Source: Prochlorococcus sp. AG-363-P19 (GTDB lineage: Bacteria; Cyanobacteriota; Cyanobacteriia; PCC-6307; Cyanobiaceae). Taken from it: a DNA stretch of 64,000 nucleotides. The DNA is taken from positions 1 to 64,000 of the forward strand of contig QCGG01000004.1 in NCBI GenBank assembly GCA_003280055.1, given 5' to 3'. Within the stretch, counting starts at the first letter, position 1. The number at the start of each line of letters is the position of its first letter. Below, piece by piece: positions 26,017 through 35,126 of this stretch. A program made the translations under genes and the position numbers. Under the pieces are notes generated by a model that worked only from the letters and a program-made list of their open reading frames with translations, made no database searches and was not told the DNA's origin.

Positions 26017-28035
26017 TTAGTTTTTAGCTTGATCAGAAGGTTTAGATTGCTGAGAAACATTAAAATAATTATATATAAGTTCAGCTGTAGAATCACCAAT
26101 ACCGTCCACTCTAGTTAATTGGTCTACTGTTGCAAGTTGAATAGCGTCAATGGAGTTGAAGTGAGACAGTAGGCTTTTAATTTTCTTGGAACCTAGGCCT
26201 GGTATAACGGACAGACTTGATTTCCTTAAGTTGTTGGATCTAATTTGCCTATGATATGAAACAGCAAATCGATGTGCCTCATCTCTCAATCTTCGTAGAA
26301 GCTTAATGCCAAGTTGATTTGGTTCGGAATTAATAGGTTTTCGCGAACCTGGAATAAACACCTCCTCTTTTTGTTTTGCTATAGAGCACAGATTAATTTC
26401 TTCACTTAAGCCTAATTCCTGTAAGACATTAAAGACAGATGAAAGCTGTCCTTTACCACCATCTATTAATACAAGGTCTGGCCAATCGTTAATTAATGAA
26501 TTTGATAATATACTTGGTTTTGATCTTGTGATTACGTCAAAATCATTTGCAGATTTCTTAAGATTAGCCCATTTTTTAAATCTTCTTCTGATCACCTCTT
26601 CAAGAGATTTATAATCGTCGCTATGACCAATGCGGATTTCTTCATTCTTGATTTTATATTTACGGTAGTGCTGTTTAGCAGGAAGACCATCTATAAATAC
26701 TACTTGTGATCCAACTGCATCACTACCTTGAATGTGACTTATATCATAAGCTTCAATCCTCTTAGGTAGAGAATCCATTTCTAGTAGTTGAGCTAAATCT
26801 TCTATTGCTATTTCATTCTGAAGAATTCCATGAGTTGTTCTTGCTAATTCATAATTGGCATTTCGTTCCACTAATTTCAATAATTTTGCTTTTGTATTTC
26901 TCTTAGGCTGTTTAATCGAAATAGTCGAGCCTTTAAGCTCAGTAAGCCAATCTCTAATAACATCGTTTTGAGGCAATATGTACTGGGTAATTATTTCTGA
27001 GGGAATTTCAAAAGAATCAATGATACTATAGTGCTCCTCAATTATCCTCTGGATAATAAAAGGTGGTTGTTGATTATATCTCTCTGTTGAATAACACAAA
27101 GTTCCTATAAGTTTTCCTGATCTCATTTTAAAGATCTGTACCACAGCGTTTTTTTCATTGTAGGCTAGAGCAATCGCATCTAGTGAAAGGGTGGAATCAG
27201 GTATTGACATTTTCTGGCCAGTTGTCAATTGACTAAGTCCTTTTAACTGATCTCTTATCAGAGCTGCTGATTCATAATTTTGCTGATCGGAATAACATTT
27301 CATTTTATGAGTCAGCAATCTTTTTAATTCGTCATTACGACCTTGAAAAATCATTGCTATCTGTTTTATTGTTCTTTGATATTCTTCCGGCGTTATAAGC
27401 TTCTGACATACACCTGGACATCTACCAATAGAGTAATTGAGGCAAACTCTATCTTGGTAAAGCGGGATCGGTCGTTGTCGTAGTGGAAACACTTTTTTTA
27501 CTAGTGCTAATGTATTTCTCAAAAGCCCTACATCTACATATGGACCATAGTATTTATCAGCCTCCTTCCTATTTCTTCGCCTTCGAGTAACAAATATTCT
27601 GGGGTATTTCTCGCTCCAAGTAATACATAAATAAGGGTATTTCTTATCGTCCTTTAGAAGAATGTTGAAATACGGTTGATAATTCTTTATCAAATTCGAC
27701 TCTAGAACTAGTGCTTCATCTTCTGTATCAGTAACAATAAATTCTATATCTGCTATTTGTTTAACCATTAAGTTAATTCTTGGGGTATGGTTGTTATATT
27801 CTCGAAAATAACTCTTAACTCGATTTTTTAAGTTTTTAGATTTTCCAATATATAAAATTCGTTCAGTATTATCCTTCATTATATAACAACCTGGCTCAAA
27901 TGGTATGCCTTGAATTATATCCTCTAATTTAGAAGAAATATAATCTTGACAGTCGTCCGGGAGGAAAAGGTTTCTTTCCGTTTTACCCTCCATACTCCCA
28001 ACCTGTTGATGAGAGAATAAGGGAATCTGTATCAT
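26017..28035 (-). CDS. uvrC: UvrABC excinuclease subunit C
   Basis: UvrC makes both incisions around DNA lesions in nucleotide excision repair. The 672-residue protein has the GIY-YIG domain (GCYIMKDNTERILYIGKSKNLKNRV), the UvrB-binding UVR segment near YESAALIRDQLKGL, the RNase H-like nuclease domain (RIEAYDISHIQGSDAVGSQVVF, LVLIDGGKGQL) and a C-terminal helix-hairpin-helix pair (SVIPGLGSKKIKSLL, LTRVDGIGDSTAELI). The ATG at 28035 overlaps the flavin reductase gene by 53 bases; an ATG 14 codons in (27993) cuts the overlap to 11 and is a plausible alternative. Confidence 0.96.
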   Translation of the reverse strand: MIQIPLFSHQQVGSMEGKTERNLFLPDDCQDYISSKLEDIIQGIPFEPGCYIMKDNTERILYIGKSKNLKNRVKSYFREYNNHTPRINLMVKQIADIEFIVTDTEDEALVLESNLIKNYQPYFNILLKDDKKYPYLCITWSEKYPRIFVTRRRRNRKEADKYYGPYVDVGLLRNTLALVKKVFPLRQRPIPLYQDRVCLNYSIGRCPGVCQKLITPEEYQRTIKQIAMIFQGRNDELKRLLTHKMKCYSDQQNYESAALIRDQLKGLSQLTTGQKMSIPDSTLSLDAIALAYNEKNAVVQIFKMRSGKLIGTLCYSTERYNQQPPFIIQRIIEEHYSIIDSFEIPSEIITQYILPQNDVIRDWLTELKGSTISIKQPKRNTKAKLLKLVERNANYELARTTHGILQNEIAIEDLAQLLEMDSLPKRIEAYDISHIQGSDAVGSQVVFIDGLPAKQHYRKYKIKNEEIRIGHSDDYKSLEEVIRRRFKKWANLKKSANDFDVITRSKPSILSNSLINDWPDLVLIDGGKGQLSSVFNVLQELGLSEEINLCSIAKQKEEVFIPGSRKPINSEPNQLGIKLLRRLRDEAHRFAVSYHRQIRSNNLRKSSLSVIPGLGSKKIKSLLSHFNSIDAIQLATVDQLTRVDGIGDSTAELIYNYFNVSQQSKPSDQAKN

Positions 28036-28465
28036 TAATTAATTTCGCCGTTTTCACCTCACCAACGAAAACAGAATGGTCACCATGCCTTACCTCTCCT
28101 ACAAGTTCACACTCAACGCCACCAACAGCATCATCCAAAATTGGTAGCCCAAGGTCTCCTAAACTAAAAGGAGCAGCCTCGAAACGTCCGCCTAGAGCAG
28201 ATTGAGGCTTGAAAAAAACAGCTGCAAGTTCCTTTTGATCTGATCTGAGTACATTCAATGAGAATTTGCGCGTTCTTAGAATGATGTCATGACTAGTACC
28301 CTCTGACCGTACAGCCATTACCACCAAAGGAGGGTCAAATGAACCTTGGGTTACCCAACTAGCAGTGAAACCATTGACAATTTCGTCCTCTCTTACACCA
28401 CATATAAAGAGACCATGGGGAATTTTGCGAAGAAGGACTTTCTTGGCATCTTGGTCAAGTTGCAT
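27983..28465 (-). CDS. Flavin reductase-like domain protein
   Basis: A 160-residue FMN-binding split-barrel protein of the flavin reductase family (PHGLFICG, GFTASWVTQGSFDPPLVVMAV, FSLNVL, GGVECELVGEVRHGDHSVFVGEV). It resembles the C-terminal flavin reductase module of cyanobacterial flavodiiron proteins but stands alone. It probably reduces free flavin with NAD(P)H; partner unknown. It is followed by uvrC with a long overlap and diverges from coaD. Confidence 0.85.
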   Translation of the reverse strand: MQLDQDAKKVLLRKIPHGLFICGVREDEIVNGFTASWVTQGSFDPPLVVMAVRSEGTSHDIILRTRKFSLNVLRSDQKELAAVFFKPQSALGGRFEAAPFSLGDLGLPILDDAVGGVECELVGEVRHGDHSVFVGEVKTAKLINDTDSLILSSTGWEYGG

Positions 28466-28532
28466 TAATTCAATAGGAGTTATTCCAATTTTAAGGCTAA
28501 ACCATCAATAGATCTATTACTTTCCTAATCTA

Positions 28533-29009
28533 ATGAGAGTTCTTTATCCTGGTAGCTTTGATCCTCTAACAAATGGGCACCTAGACCTTATTGAAAGGGG
28601 TTCCGATCTCTTTGGAGAAGTAGTGGTAGCAGTATTAAGAAACAATGAGAAAGTAGCTACATTTTCTATAGAGAAGAGAGTGGATCAAATTAGAAAGTCA
28701 ACGCTACATGTCCCTAATGTAGAGATTGTGAGTTTTGAAGGACTTACCGTTGATTGTGCCGAACGTGAAAATTGCTCACTGATACTAAGAGGTTTAAGGG
28801 CTTTAAGTGATTTTGAGTATGAGTTACAACTAGCACATACAAATAGATCATTAGCAATAAATACTGAGACCGTTTTCCTTGCAACTAAAGCACATCACAG
28901 TTTTTTGAGTAGTTCAGTCATAAAGGAAGTAGCAAAATTTGGAGGAACAATTGATCATATGGTTCCTAAAATAGTTGCGAAAGACTTAAAACTACTGTTT
29001 AATAAATAG
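28533..29009 (+). CDS. coaD: Phosphopantetheine adenylyltransferase
   Basis: Catalyses the penultimate step of coenzyme A synthesis, joining AMP to 4'-phosphopantetheine. The 158-residue protein has the nucleotidyltransferase motif [18 protein letters not shown] at the N-terminus, [29 protein letters not shown] and the C-terminal [18 protein letters not shown]. The length is standard for the family. It is followed 13 bases later by a coiled-coil gene on the same strand. Confidence 0.96.
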   Translation: MRVLYPGSFDPLTNGHLDLIERGSDLFGEVVVAVLRNNEKVATFSIEKRVDQIRKSTLHVPNVEIVSFEGLTVDCAERENCSLILRGLRALSDFEYELQLAHTNRSLAINTETVFLATKAHHSFLSSSVIKEVAKFGGTIDHMVPKIVAKDLKLLFNK

Positions 29010-29022
29010 AGGTTTCAGGAAT

Positions 29023-29616
29023 ATGCATAGTAATGAAAGCCAATTGATGCGACAAATAGACGACCTGGAATTTTTATTCCTAGAGTCAAAGCGAGTACCA
29101 TTCAGTAGTCAACGATTGGTCAACGAGCAAGAAGCAATTGAAATTCTTGCAAAAGTTAGGTCAAGTTTACCAACACAATTACGCGAAGCAGATAATTTAA
29201 TTCATCAGCAAAAACAACTATTAGAAGAAGCAAAACAAAAGTCTGAGCAAATTATAAATGAGGCATTTAAACAAAGAGATCATATTATTAGCAAATCATC
29301 GCTTCAAAAACAAGCTGAGATAAAAGCTAGACTTATCAATTCAGAATCAAAGGAATTGGCCAGAAGAATACTTAGTAAAACCAAAAGACAAAAAACCGAA
29401 ATTGAAAATAAACTACTGGAAACCAAAAGAAAATTTAACGAAGATTTCACTAAATTTAAGGAAAAAGTAGTTGCCAGGTTAATAAATAAGAAAAATAAAA
29501 TGATTATAGAATATGAAAAGCAAAAAAAAGAAATAGAAAAAGAGATCTACAGATTAAAAATAAAACGAGCAAAAATCAAAAAACAACTTGAATCAGATAT
29601 TCACAGATCAGATTAA
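29023..29616 (+). CDS. Long coiled-coil protein of unknown function
   Basis: A 197-residue, highly charged (Lys/Glu) protein that is helical almost throughout. It has an N-terminal conserved-looking block (LMRQIDDLEFLFLESKRVPFSS then LVNEQEAIEILAKVRSSLP), then a continuous coiled coil to the end (EEAKQKSEQIINEA, KKEIEKEIYRLK). The coil resembles ATP synthase b-type or DivIVA-type helices, but no membrane segment is present, so neither is supported. Linkage to coaD is typical in cyanobacteria as I recall it. Role unknown. Confidence 0.75.
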   Translation: MHSNESQLMRQIDDLEFLFLESKRVPFSSQRLVNEQEAIEILAKVRSSLPTQLREADNLIHQQKQLLEEAKQKSEQIINEAFKQRDHIISKSSLQKQAEIKARLINSESKELARRILSKTKRQKTEIENKLLETKRKFNEDFTKFKEKVVARLINKKNKMIIEYEKQKKEIEKEIYRLKIKRAKIKKQLESDIHRSD

Positions 29617-29680
29617 TTATAGCTTCATTTTTGTAAACTCAGAAGCAATAATAGCAAATGAATATTTCTGGATTATATGA

Positions 29681-30967
29681 TTAATGACATTTACTATATC
29701 GTTGGGTAGCAGATAAAATCGATTTGATTTTATTATTAGGATATTCAGCACCATTAGATAAAATACTGATATATATGTAACCACTACCACTTTCTAAATA
29801 GCCGGATAGAGAACGTACCCCTTCGAGCGTTCCAGTCTTACCAAAAAATCTACCATTAAGGGAAGAAGAAGAAGCAAAGTCAGCTAATGTACCCCTTTGA
29901 CCTATAATTGCCAAAGAAGATATGTAGTAAGGAAAAAGTTTGGTGGAAGTCATATAAAATAAAACAGAGGCTAATGATTTACTAGTTAGTAGGTTCTCTC
30001 TAGAAAGCCCACTACCGTCTATAATTCGAAGTACTGGTGTATAAATTCCCTTAGACTTAAGCCATTTAGTCATTTGTATGGCTGCTAACTCAGAATTCCA
30101 GGAGCGAGCAGCATTACGCAATAGAACCTCAGCGGTAAAGTTGTGACTTTCCGCATTTGCTAGACTTAATAAGGCCAGCATAGGTGCTGAATATTCTCGG
30201 TGTAATAATCTATAGCTGAACCTATTAGCAAATGTAGATTTAAAGGGTTTATGTGTAATTCTAAAGTTATTAATAGATTTACCAACTTTGGATCTTATAT
30301 TTTGTTTTAAAGTAAATAAAGGATTGTTTAATGATGATTGACTAAAATTACTAGAAATGGCCAATCTTGTTATAGGCGCGCCGTAAGATTCATTCATATC
30401 TTCGTATTTCCAGCCTTTTGGCCACCAATACATTTTAGGCTCTTCTCTAAGTATAAGGGTTGTGGACTTAGTTTTAAAAAGTTTATTATCTATAGAATGT
30501 TGAAGACTGTTTACAACCCGCATGATCTTTATATCGTTAAAGTCAGGGTCACCATCACCTACTAATTCATAATTGCCGTTGAAACGTTTATATAATGATG
30601 TAGTTAACAGAAAATCTGGACCTAGGGTTTCTAAAGCATAGGCTGTTGTAAATAACTTCAAATTAGAAGCGGGTACAAATAATTTATTCGAATTTAAATC
30701 TACGATTGATGAACCGTTTTGGTCGAGTATGGTTACACTCCAATTATTCATATCATCTACAAGTATTGAACGTAACGACCTGTTTAATTGTATACAAGAT
30801 TTATTATTTTTGTTTGAGGTAGTAATAATTCTGTTAGCTTGATTCTTAAGGGAGTGAAATTGATGATTTCTTGCTGATGAACTCAGAGTAAATGATTGAA
30901 TTAACAGATAGATTATTATTATATAGATCGGTTTTTTATATAATTGGAGTATTTGCGAGTAACTCAT
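29681..30967 (-). CDS. dacB: D-alanyl-D-alanine carboxypeptidase/endopeptidase (PBP4 class, S13)
   Basis: A periplasmic low-molecular-mass penicillin-binding protein trimming peptidoglycan cross-links. The 428-residue protein has an N-terminal hydrophobic export signal (about 13-30), the catalytic SxxK in FVPASNLKLFTTAYALE, the second motif region in IIDGSGLSRENLL and the KTG triad in GRFFGKTGTLEGVRSLSGYLE. It is two bases downstream of the DUF4330 gene, so they are probably cotranscribed. Confidence 0.92.
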   Translation of the reverse strand: MSYSQILQLYKKPIYIIIIYLLIQSFTLSSSARNHQFHSLKNQANRIITTSNKNNKSCIQLNRSLRSILVDDMNNWSVTILDQNGSSIVDLNSNKLFVPASNLKLFTTAYALETLGPDFLLTTSLYKRFNGNYELVGDGDPDFNDIKIMRVVNSLQHSIDNKLFKTKSTTLILREEPKMYWWPKGWKYEDMNESYGAPITRLAISSNFSQSSLNNPLFTLKQNIRSKVGKSINNFRITHKPFKSTFANRFSYRLLHREYSAPMLALLSLANAESHNFTAEVLLRNAARSWNSELAAIQMTKWLKSKGIYTPVLRIIDGSGLSRENLLTSKSLASVLFYMTSTKLFPYYISSLAIIGQRGTLADFASSSSLNGRFFGKTGTLEGVRSLSGYLESGSGYIYISILSNGAEYPNNKIKSILSATQRYSKCH

Positions 30968-30969
30968 AA

Positions 30970-31470
30970 CTACTTACTATTAATGTTACTAACAGTACCT
31001 TTAAGCCTATAAAAAGATCCTTCTAGAACAATAGGTACTCCTATTTTAAGCTTTGTGCCAGCAATAACAAACCCGTTATCAGTTTTCAGGGCTTTTCCTT
31101 TTAAAATAAATCTAGCATGAATAAGGTCATCAACATTAAGTGACTCAAAATTGCGTTGAGTGTCGATTGATTGTGAGGTAAGGGATTGAATTGGTAATTG
31201 ATATATAGCTTTAATATGTAGCGATCCAGTTGGTTGATTTCGTACAAAAACTCTTACATTTTTTTCATTTCGGGCTCGTTGAGAAAAGTCAGTGTAACTT
31301 TCTAATGAAAGGTCTCTGATATCAACTGTCAAAACAATAGGGAGTGAATTACCTGCTATTTTGGCTGAAAAAGGTCTAATCGCTGGAGTCCAAAATACTG
31401 CTATTACAGAAGCAACAGCGATAGTCAAGGCAGAAATATCAATTAGATTTGATTTTTTATAATTCTGCAT
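30970..31470 (-). CDS. DUF4330 family membrane-anchored protein
   Basis: A 166-residue protein with one N-terminal membrane segment (LIDISALTIAVASVIAVFW) and an exported beta-rich domain ending GTKLKIGVPIVLEGSFYRLKGTVSNI. The pattern fits DUF4330, a cyanobacterial family of unknown function. It is directly upstream of dacB with a two-base gap, which hints at a shared envelope role. Confidence 0.75.
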   Translation of the reverse strand: MQNYKKSNLIDISALTIAVASVIAVFWTPAIRPFSAKIAGNSLPIVLTVDIRDLSLESYTDFSQRARNEKNVRVFVRNQPTGSLHIKAIYQLPIQSLTSQSIDTQRNFESLNVDDLIHARFILKGKALKTDNGFVIAGTKLKIGVPIVLEGSFYRLKGTVSNINSK

Positions 31471-31543
31471 TAAATAAGATCAAAAGCTAATAATAATGGT
31501 TTTATTTTATTAATAGTTGATATGTGATAATTCATGTAATTAA

Positions 31544-32170
31544 TTACAGTTTCTCGAAGATGATTTCTTGTGCGGGTCTGTCTTCATATTCAGAATCAAA
31601 TACGTAGCCAAAATCTGTTAATCTAAAAAGTTTCCATTTGTGTGGGAACATTCTAATTAATGCCCCATTTTTTAAGGGTTCTAACCAGAAGCTTACATTC
31701 CATAAGGAAAGAAACCTTTTTCTTCTTTCCCTTGCAACACTGCCGATACCCACCATAGAGTCCTCAAGTCTGCCATTGATCATTATTAATGGTCCTGAAT
31801 AAGTTTTAGTCAGTTCTTCAAAAATTTCATAATCAGGCGGAGTTGGGCAAACAGTTACAAGTATGGTTGATGTATCATTAGAGTTTGTTTTTTTAATAAT
31901 TTCAGTAAAAGTCATTATCTTTTGAGACATTTCCGGATAATCACGTTTTGCCAAGGCTGCTGCACCTGCGTCAGGAAAAGCTAAATAATGGTTTTTACAT
32001 GAAGTAGCTAATTGTTTACTATATCTAATAACTAAAGGTAATACTTTAAGACCCTCAAACCGAAGTGTTATCGACCACCTACCTAATGGGTTTTTTACTA
32101 AAGATGCTAAAGAACTTGTTAAAAGCATAGTCTCAGCTTCTTTCAAGTCCTTTGGAAGTGTGTTTGACAT
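31544..32170 (-). CDS. DUF1995 family protein
   Basis: A soluble protein of about 208 residues with the DUF1995 pattern: LPKDLKEAETMLLTSSLASL, RWSITLRFEGLKVLPLVIRY, AFPDAGAAALAKRD, a central VCPTPPDYEIFEEL strand and a C-terminal domain. The family is shared by cyanobacteria and plastids, and includes plant proteins linked to photosystem II accumulation; its biochemistry is unknown. A TTG precedes the ATG by one codon, but ATG 32170 is the natural start. It follows the cysteine desulfurase gene by 19 bases. Confidence 0.8.
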   Translation of the reverse strand: MSNTLPKDLKEAETMLLTSSLASLVKNPLGRWSITLRFEGLKVLPLVIRYSKQLATSCKNHYLAFPDAGAAALAKRDYPEMSQKIMTFTEIIKKTNSNDTSTILVTVCPTPPDYEIFEELTKTYSGPLIMINGRLEDSMVGIGSVARERRKRFLSLWNVSFWLEPLKNGALIRMFPHKWKLFRLTDFGYVFDSEYEDRPAQEIIFEKL

Positions 32171-32189
32171 CAATTTAGTGAGGATATGA

Positions 32190-33374
32190 TTAGGAAGTTA
32201 AATCAGAAATTGCTGTAGTTAGAATATCAGGTATTTGGATAATTTCTGAATGAGAGAGAGAACTTGACAATGTAAATCTAAGTCCTGAACGCAAGTAAGC
32301 AGTATCAACGTTCATCGCTCTTAACACATGACTATCAATACTTTTGCCGCTCATGCACGCTGTGCCAGTACTAGCGCAGAGTCCTAAATTAGAAAGTTTG
32401 TAAACTAGATTGCGTCCATTAATTGGGTTGCCATTGGTATCAGTAACAAGCATAGAGATATGGTTGGGTATTCGGTTTGAAGGATGGCCAGTAAATAAAA
32501 GCTGGTTATTTCTCGAAAGTTTTTGACGTAATAATAAAGTATTAGAATAAAGATTTGTTTTTTTAGAATTATCAGAGTTGTAGAATTCATAAGTTTTTTT
32601 ATCAATAAGTTCAAACGCCGTTTTCATTCCAACTATTAGAGGTAATGCTACAGTTCCTGGTCTAATAGAAAGTTCATTGATGGGATTTCTAAATTCACTA
32701 TGGTGAATTACGTTCTTTCCTAGTAATAATATACCGATACCCTTTGGCCCGTTGAATTTATGTGCTGAAGCACTTAAAAAGGAAATATTTAGTTTGTTCC
32801 AATTAATAGAATAATGAGGAATTATTTGAGTTGCATCAGTATGAAATATTATACCTCGATTATTGCATTCTTCAGCTAAAAGTTCTATAGGTTGAATTGT
32901 TCCAACTTCCGATTGACCCCATATTATTGATAGTATCTTGGTAGGTGGATCTAATAATTGATCAAGGCGATTAAGATCTATTAGCCCTTCTTCATTTACT
33001 GGCCATTCTTCGATAAGCCATCCTTGTTCTTTGAATCTATTTGTAGCATTTAAAGAAGCAGGGTGTTCAACAGAAGAAATAACAATTCTGCCTCTACTGG
33101 TTTTCTCAGTTGCCAATGAAAGCGCCAGGTTTATGGATTCTGTAGCACCAGATGTGAATACAATTTGATTGGCTTGCGATGAAACTATTTCTGCAATAAC
33201 TTGCCTGGATTGTTCTAATTTTCGGAGCGCTTTTACTCCTTCATAATGTAATGAAGAGCAATTTCCCCAAAATTCATCCTGTGCAGATCGTACAGCTTCT
33301 ATTACTTCCATTGCTGGAGGAGTAGTGGCAGCATTATCAATATAAATTTTGATATGATTATTTTTGTTGATCAT
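32190..33374 (-). CDS. NifS/IscS-type cysteine desulfurase
   Basis: A class V PLP enzyme that removes sulfur from cysteine for Fe-S clusters and thiolation. The 394-residue protein has YIDNAATTPP at the N-terminus, FTSGATESINLAL, the PLP lysine in SAHKFNGPKGIGILL, and the persulfide cysteine in the loop STGTACMSG followed by LRSGLRFTL. The loop length resembles group I NifS/IscS enzymes. No IscU or SufE partner is adjacent. It is cotranscribed with the DUF1995 gene. Confidence 0.92.
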   Translation of the reverse strand: MINKNNHIKIYIDNAATTPPAMEVIEAVRSAQDEFWGNCSSLHYEGVKALRKLEQSRQVIAEIVSSQANQIVFTSGATESINLALSLATEKTSRGRIVISSVEHPASLNATNRFKEQGWLIEEWPVNEEGLIDLNRLDQLLDPPTKILSIIWGQSEVGTIQPIELLAEECNNRGIIFHTDATQIIPHYSINWNKLNISFLSASAHKFNGPKGIGILLLGKNVIHHSEFRNPINELSIRPGTVALPLIVGMKTAFELIDKKTYEFYNSDNSKKTNLYSNTLLLRQKLSRNNQLLFTGHPSNRIPNHISMLVTDTNGNPINGRNLVYKLSNLGLCASTGTACMSGKSIDSHVLRAMNVDTAYLRSGLRFTLSSSLSHSEIIQIPDILTTAISDLTS

Positions 33375-33487
33375 CGAGTAAATGTTTCTTAAATAAAATT
33401 AATTATTAATAAGGATATCTTAACTCAAATTAAGTATATAACGAGTATAAGACTTTGTTTTGTAGCTAAAATAAAAGAGTAGATTGG

Positions 33488-34351
33488 TCATGGTTTAATA
33501 AAAAAAGTACCTTTATAAACTAGTGATGCATTACCTGTCATGAAAACAGATGATTCTTTATTTGGCCATGAAATATAAAGGTTTCCACCAGGCAAATTTA
33601 CTTCGGCAGCACTATCACAATAACCTAGAAGGTGTGAAGCGACGAGAGTTGCGCATGCTCCTGTTCCACAAGCCATTGTTGGACCACACCCTCTTTCCCA
33701 AACTTTAATTTGAAGATGTGATTTGTCAATTACTTTTAAAAAATGAACATTTGTTTTTTTTGGAAAAAACTTATGAGTTTCAAGAATAGGACCTAGTTTA
33801 GTTAAATCTAAATTTTGTAAATCATCAAAATGAACGATTAAATGTGGATTGCCCATACCAACCGCTGAAACTTCTAAGGAGATTGAACCAACAGTCAAGG
33901 TTGATTTAGGCAATCCAAGGCTGGATTGAGGCATAGTTGTAGGTATTTCTAAAGGGTCAAATATTGGTTTTCCCATATCTACCGTTATATCACTCCCTTT
34001 TCTATTAGTAATAGTAATCAATCCAGCCAATGTTTCTATACAAAAGGGGCTATCGCTGTTAACTAATTTTTGGTCTAAAAGGTATTTACCAATACATCGA
34101 ATGCCATTGCCACACATTTCAGCCTCTGTCCCATCAGAATTAAAAATACGCATTTTAACAATAGCATTAGTGCTGGGTAGTACAAGTATTAGACCATCAG
34201 CTCCTATTCCAAAATTTCGACAACAAATTTTTTTTATATATTGACTCTTAAGCAACTCATCCTTTTCATTAATAAAAGTATTAATGCGATCTATTACAAT
34301 AAAATTGTTACCTAAACCTTCGTACTTATAAAAATCAACAGGTAATTTCAT
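33488..34351 (-). CDS. dapF: Diaminopimelate epimerase
   Basis: Interconverts LL- and meso-diaminopimelate for lysine and peptidoglycan. The 287-residue protein has both catalytic cysteines in the paired motifs GTEAEMCGNGIRCIGKYL and GPTMACGTGACATLVA, plus the N-terminal FYKYEGLGNNFIVID and the GNPHLIVHFDD segment. Length and order are standard. Confidence 0.97.
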   Translation of the reverse strand: MKLPVDFYKYEGLGNNFIVIDRINTFINEKDELLKSQYIKKICCRNFGIGADGLILVLPSTNAIVKMRIFNSDGTEAEMCGNGIRCIGKYLLDQKLVNSDSPFCIETLAGLITITNRKGSDITVDMGKPIFDPLEIPTTMPQSSLGLPKSTLTVGSISLEVSAVGMGNPHLIVHFDDLQNLDLTKLGPILETHKFFPKKTNVHFLKVIDKSHLQIKVWERGCGPTMACGTGACATLVASHLLGYCDSAAEVNLPGGNLYISWPNKESSVFMTGNASLVYKGTFFIKP

Positions 34352-34445
34352 TACAACCTTAGTTAGAAAAAAGTACTGATAATTAAATTATAGCACACTA
34401 ATGAATTAGCTAAGAGATACAATTAAATGTTGATGGCAATAGAAT

Positions 34446-34967
34446 TCACTTTCTATTTATTAGTATAGATATAAAATAAAGAATTAATAAGAATGGTAAT
34501 ATATATAGTGTTGCTAAAAAACCTGAAATCAGAAAAAATCCAAACACAAAACATCCGCCTAAAGCTAATAATGCAAATAAGATAAGTTTGGAAATTTGTA
34601 CAAATAAAGGTCCGGAGATTAAGTATAATTTATATTGAAGCTGAAACTTTAATAATATTAATTTCCTGAGTTGTTGCAAATATAAGTTGACGGAGTTTTG
34701 AGACATATTTTGATAATAACGGTTGGTGATATTTTGAAAAAACCCCTTGGGTCTAACCACCGTGGTTTTAATATTAATTTGCTGCGCTTGAAATAATAAT
34801 CTGAAAGTATCTGTAATATTTTCATTAACTTCATCTAATCTTAAACGTAGGGAGTTCACATACGAGAAATTATCATAACGAGTTAAACTTCGAGACGAAT
34901 ATCCGTACAATCTAATTTTACTGATTAGATTTCGCAGGTACATAATTAATCTGCTAAGTTTCTTCAT
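34446..34967 (-). CDS. Hypothetical membrane protein with a basic N-terminus
   Basis: A 173-residue protein I do not recognise. The first 100 residues are basic, Tyr/Asn/Gln-rich and likely helical (SYVNSLRLRLDEVNENITDTFRLLFQAQQ). The last 55 form two membrane helices (KLILFALLALGGCFVFGFFLI and ATLYILPFLLILYFISIL) ending INRK. It stands alone between dapF and leuS, with a divergent gap of 159 bases to leuS. Composition is very AT-driven, so it may be lineage-specific. Confidence 0.6.
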   Translation of the reverse strand: MKKLSRLIMYLRNLISKIRLYGYSSRSLTRYDNFSYVNSLRLRLDEVNENITDTFRLLFQAQQINIKTTVVRPKGFFQNITNRYYQNMSQNSVNLYLQQLRKLILLKFQLQYKLYLISGPLFVQISKLILFALLALGGCFVFGFFLISGFLATLYILPFLLILYFISILINRK

Positions 34968-35057
34968 TCTCGATCGCTTTGTCTGAGTATTAACTTATAG
35001 CAAATATAGTATAATAATCAATGCTTAGATGATTAATTTTGACACTCAGATATTTAA

Positions 35058-35105
35058 AGCCTATTTTACTATACTAAGTTAGTGTAGGCTATTGGTTTAA
35101 AAACC
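35058..35105 (+). promoter_or_regulatory. Tandem hairpins in the leuS leader
   Basis: AGCCTA (35058-35063) pairs with TAGGCT (35085-35090), with ACTA/TAGT possible inside. It is followed by GGTTT/AAACC (35094-35105). Both lie within 70 bases of the leuS start codon. Stems are short, so function is uncertain. Confidence 0.25.
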
Positions 35106-35126
35106 ATCAGGACTCAGAAATTACCC

